Below, one piece after another: positions 61,307-64,000 of a DNA stretch of 64,000 bases. The translations under genes were made by a program, and so were the position numbers. The notes below the pieces were generated by a model that saw only the letters and a program-made list of their open reading frames with translations, was not told the origin of the DNA and did not search any database. Positions within the stretch are counted from its first letter, which is position 1; each line of letters begins with the position of its first letter. The stretch comes from Cavia porcellus (Eukaryota; Chordata; Mammalia; Rodentia; Caviidae). The stretch spans positions 82,593,982 to 82,657,981 of the forward strand of contig NW_026947484.1 of the NCBI RefSeq assembly GCF_034190915.1, given 5' to 3'.

Positions 61307-62414
61307 AAAAGGAAGCAGGAAGAGAAATAGAAGATAATGTTTGGGGACTGAAATAGGGCAGTTTGTATTTAGAATCATGTGATGTTAAGAGTATTAAGGT
61401 ATCTGCAAGGGACTCCTGAGCCTTTTTTTCCAGAAGAGAGATCCTAAAGGGTTGTGGTTTCTAGTTATATATGAATATTGTAAATCTGGGAAAAGCAGGC
61501 TCAGGGATAGTCAATGCTCATATTAATAACATGGCTCAAGAGCAGGCATGAGTTCTTGGAGACAGGGAAGAATGAAGAGTGTTAAGGCAATGTCAGCATT
61601 AGAAAATATTTAAAGCTTTCTTAAAATTTAAATAACTATTACCATACTTCGGATTGACTTCTTTGCCCTAGTGAAAGTTTGCAGCAATCAATTTAATAAG
61701 CAGATCAAAAGAAAATAAGATGATTGTGTGAATATTACTACAAATATATACATTTTTTATTACAGAGAGTTTTCAGAAACTGTATCACTTTAAAATTTTA
61801 AAAAAGTTTTACATAACATTTTTAGTACTGAAAAAAAAGTAAGCCTTGGAGTAGACGAAGGGGTCGTATGAGATTTTGTTTTGTCCTTCTGCATCAAGGA
61901 ATTTGCATCTAGTACTAGCTAGGTCTTTAGACACCCTGGTCCCTTTCCTTGCTGCTGCAAACTGTTGCTGCCATGATGCTTTTAATGTTCAGGATTATAT
62001 AGTGGTGGCAGAAGACTTAATGATGGCAGAAGACTGCAACTTCATGTGGCCAAAGACCAGTGTAGAGCAGCGTCCTCTTCCAGGGCATTGTTGAGAAATT
62101 TCGAGGACAGTCTGAATTGTATCAGTCTGTCGCAGGCCAAGCCTTGGCACTGGAGTAGAACTGGAGAGGCTGCCCTTACCCACCTGTACCCTGAATCCAC
62201 TGTTGAGAATTGTCCTGTCCTCTGCTTCTTTATCATTATCATTAGGCTTTAGCGATTGGAAGGCTTGGAAATTCTTCATATTAATTTATGAATAATCCCA
62301 GGGATTTAATGATCCGTGTGTTTCAATCTTTTTGAATAGAGCAAGTAGTTCAGTAATCTTATTTATAAGCCAGTAAGTAGTCACAATATCTTTTCAGTCC
62401 CATGGTCCCCTCTC

Positions 62415-62580
62415 CCCTTCTTGGTACTGGGGATTGAACTGATGGCCGTTTTACTAAAACCTTTTTATTTTGAGACAGTGTCTCACTAAGTTGCCCAGAC
62501 TGGACTCAAATTTGAGATTCTTCTGCTTCAGCCTCTTAGGGTGCTAGGAGTATATGCATTTGTTATCATACCCAGCTTTT
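62415..62580 (-). mobile_element. B1 + ID composite SINE
   Basis: The plus strand has an ID-like tail (ggtactggggattgaactga) followed by a B1 body in reverse (gagacagtgtctcactaagt, tgcccagactggactcaaat, gggtgctaggagtatatgca). Confidence 0.65.
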
Positions 62581-63894
62581 TTTCAAAAACTTGCATTTTA
62601 AATACGTGTAGGAGATGTTAGGTTATGAGTTCACACTTAATGGTACTTACATTTTCTGGTTAACTTTTGATTTCAGTCTTTCATTTGTCAACTCTTAGTC
62701 TTCATGCCATATGTTGTGTAGTGTAGAGCAATTGATGGGGATTCAGTTTATATTTAGTAGCAGATTATTTCACTGTCAGTATAAGCAAACATTCTTACTT
62801 TTTATTTTCAAACACTCTGCCCCTGGCTGAGTGATGTGAATTTTTCATTGTAACAGCAACAGTTCCACTGCCACTGCCAGAGATGCTAATAATACCACCA
62901 TAATAGAAATAAGATCATTCCTTTTCTTCAGCCTTTTCCATTTTTCTGTCTGTTTTGGTTGGACTTGACTTTTTCTAGAATAGGTAAGTCAACACAGCAT
63001 GGGCTAAAACACTATAGTTCCCCAGTGCTTTGGTGCTAAGGACAGTGCTCTACAGTATTTATTCCTAAGACTGTGACAATACTGGTAAGGAATTTTAGAA
63101 TACATCACAACTCTAGGCAACAAGATGTAGCTGTAGTTGCTGCCACCTGCTCTGAAATATATTGTTGTCTGCTATTATTGAGAGATACTTTCTTCTCTTG
63201 ACATACCATGTCTTGATGTATTTTTATATTACTCAGTAAGATTTTTTTAAAAGTAATATATTTGTGGAGTTAATCTCTACTCTTATAGTAATAGAAATAT
63301 GTACTTAAAGAGATTTGACCCTTTTGAAGTATCATGTAGAACAAATAAAATATGTGATAATAAGGATTGTCTTTTTTATCCATGCATTGCCAGTGTATTG
63401 CTTGACACATTATGATTGCTGTGTAGATGTCATTGATTCTTGAACCCAAAAATAAATTTAATGAAGTCTCATTGATAAACCTTTATGTTAGGAGAAAAAG
63501 TAAAATATTGATTAGTCATTAATGGAGTTAGATAATTTCCTGATGACTAGAAGCCAGTCTGATGCACAAACATTTATTTTACCATGTGTAGCAGCTGAAA
63601 CACACAGAAACAGTGAAGTTGAAAGGAGGGAGCAGTAGAATAATTCCTGGTAGGCATGGGGAAGATGACAAAGGTGATGTTTTTTCAGGCCATATGAACC
63701 GGTCTGGTTTTTGATAGATGAAAACAAAACTTGCTTTATTTTATTTCTCTCAGTACGCATTATTAGAACAAAATAGCTTGGGATCTGGCATTAATATCAT
63801 GGATATTTGGAATATGTGGTTCTTTTATTTGAAGAGGGTAATTTGTTTTTCCCTGGGTCTCTGTTCTTTATGTTTTTGTGCCCTCTTTCTTAAG

Positions 63895-64000
63895 AATTGC
63901 CTGAGGTTCCATCAATAGAAGAAGAAGTGGAAGAAACAGAGTCTTGGGCAAAGCCTCTCATCCATCTTTGGCAGACGAAGCCTCCTAACTTTGTGGCTGA
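63895..64000 (+). CDS. KDM4C: KDM4C exon: conserved block before the PHD fingers (partial)
   Basis: Fifth visible coding exon, cut by the window edge. After the acceptor CCCTCTTTCTTAAG, two bases complete the Glu codon and the translation reads [20 protein letters not shown], then [14 protein letters not shown]. The ETE[AS]WAKPL..LWQ motif is shared by KDM4A and KDM4C and lies just upstream of the PHD/extended-PHD module. The exon donor is not in view. Confidence 0.96.

Larger units (their letters stand above)
43839..63894 (+). other. KDM4C: KDM4C intron, 20 kb, repeat-dense
   Basis: Intron with donor GTGAGC and acceptor CCCTCTTTCTTAAG. It contains most of the notable repeats, listed separately: the ORF-less HAL1-like derivative, a HAL1 fragment inside a MaLR LTR, an ancient L1 segment, a full HAL1-like element and several SINEs. 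Stretches with nothing I can name are 44220-45450, 45610-48550, 49650-50580, 50690-51520, 52595-54140, 54630-55160, 61325-62410 and 62580-63890. All are AT-rich and stop-dense. 46120-46480 is pyrimidine-rich and may be a decayed repeat. Confidence 0.85.

Overview
This is a vertebrate nuclear genomic window that carries an internal piece of one protein-coding gene on the + strand, a clear KDM4C (JMJD2C) orthologue. It is embedded in long, AT-rich introns full of retroelements. The repeat complement points to a rodent outside the mouse/rat group: many tRNA-derived ID-like SINEs ending in a GGTACCGATAAAAA-type tail, B1-like 7SL SINEs, B1 plus ID composites and MaLR LTRs, with no muroid B2 elements. 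A squirrel-related or beaver/kangaroo-rat-type lineage is plausible, but the species cannot be fixed from the sequence.

Gene layout: five consecutive coding exons are visible at 35858-36051, 39147-39382, 41663-41982, 43730-43838 and 63895 to the window edge. They are phase-compatible throughout, have canonical AG/GT borders, and read as one continuous KDM4C segment of about 320 residues. The segment runs from the zinc-binding Cys pair at the end of the JmjC catalytic core, through the acidic disordered linker, to the conserved block before the PHD fingers. Bases 1-35857 hold no recognisable exon and look like one very large intron. A second large intron (43839-63894) holds the densest repeat cluster.

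Mobile elements: the most notable content is a family of relatively young L1-derived half-elements (HAL1-like) that encode only an ORF1-type protein and have no reverse-transcriptase ORF2. Three near-complete copies have target-site duplications (6558-8934, 9716-12918 and 58152-61306), and a 5'-truncated copy lies at 55425-55717. A further, ORF-less element of about 1 kb (51539-52577) carries a ~110-bp tandem array at its 5' end and a 3' region made of degenerate ~140-150-bp repeats that resemble the HAL1-like 3' region. It looks like a second-order parasite. One HAL1-like copy also has a CpG-rich 44-bp monomer array near its 5' end and an ORF1 reduced mostly to the coiled coil.

Other features are ancient L1 fragments (including an ORF1-to-endonuclease segment at 56.0-58.04 kb), MIR and MER5A remnants, MaLR LTRs, microsatellites, a perfect 16-bp inverted repeat at 13.4 kb, a related pair of unnamed sequences at 33.1 and 34.3 kb that share a conserved reading frame, and a diverged hAT-like pair at 21.4 and 54.3 kb. 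No RNA gene, CRISPR array or prokaryotic feature was seen.
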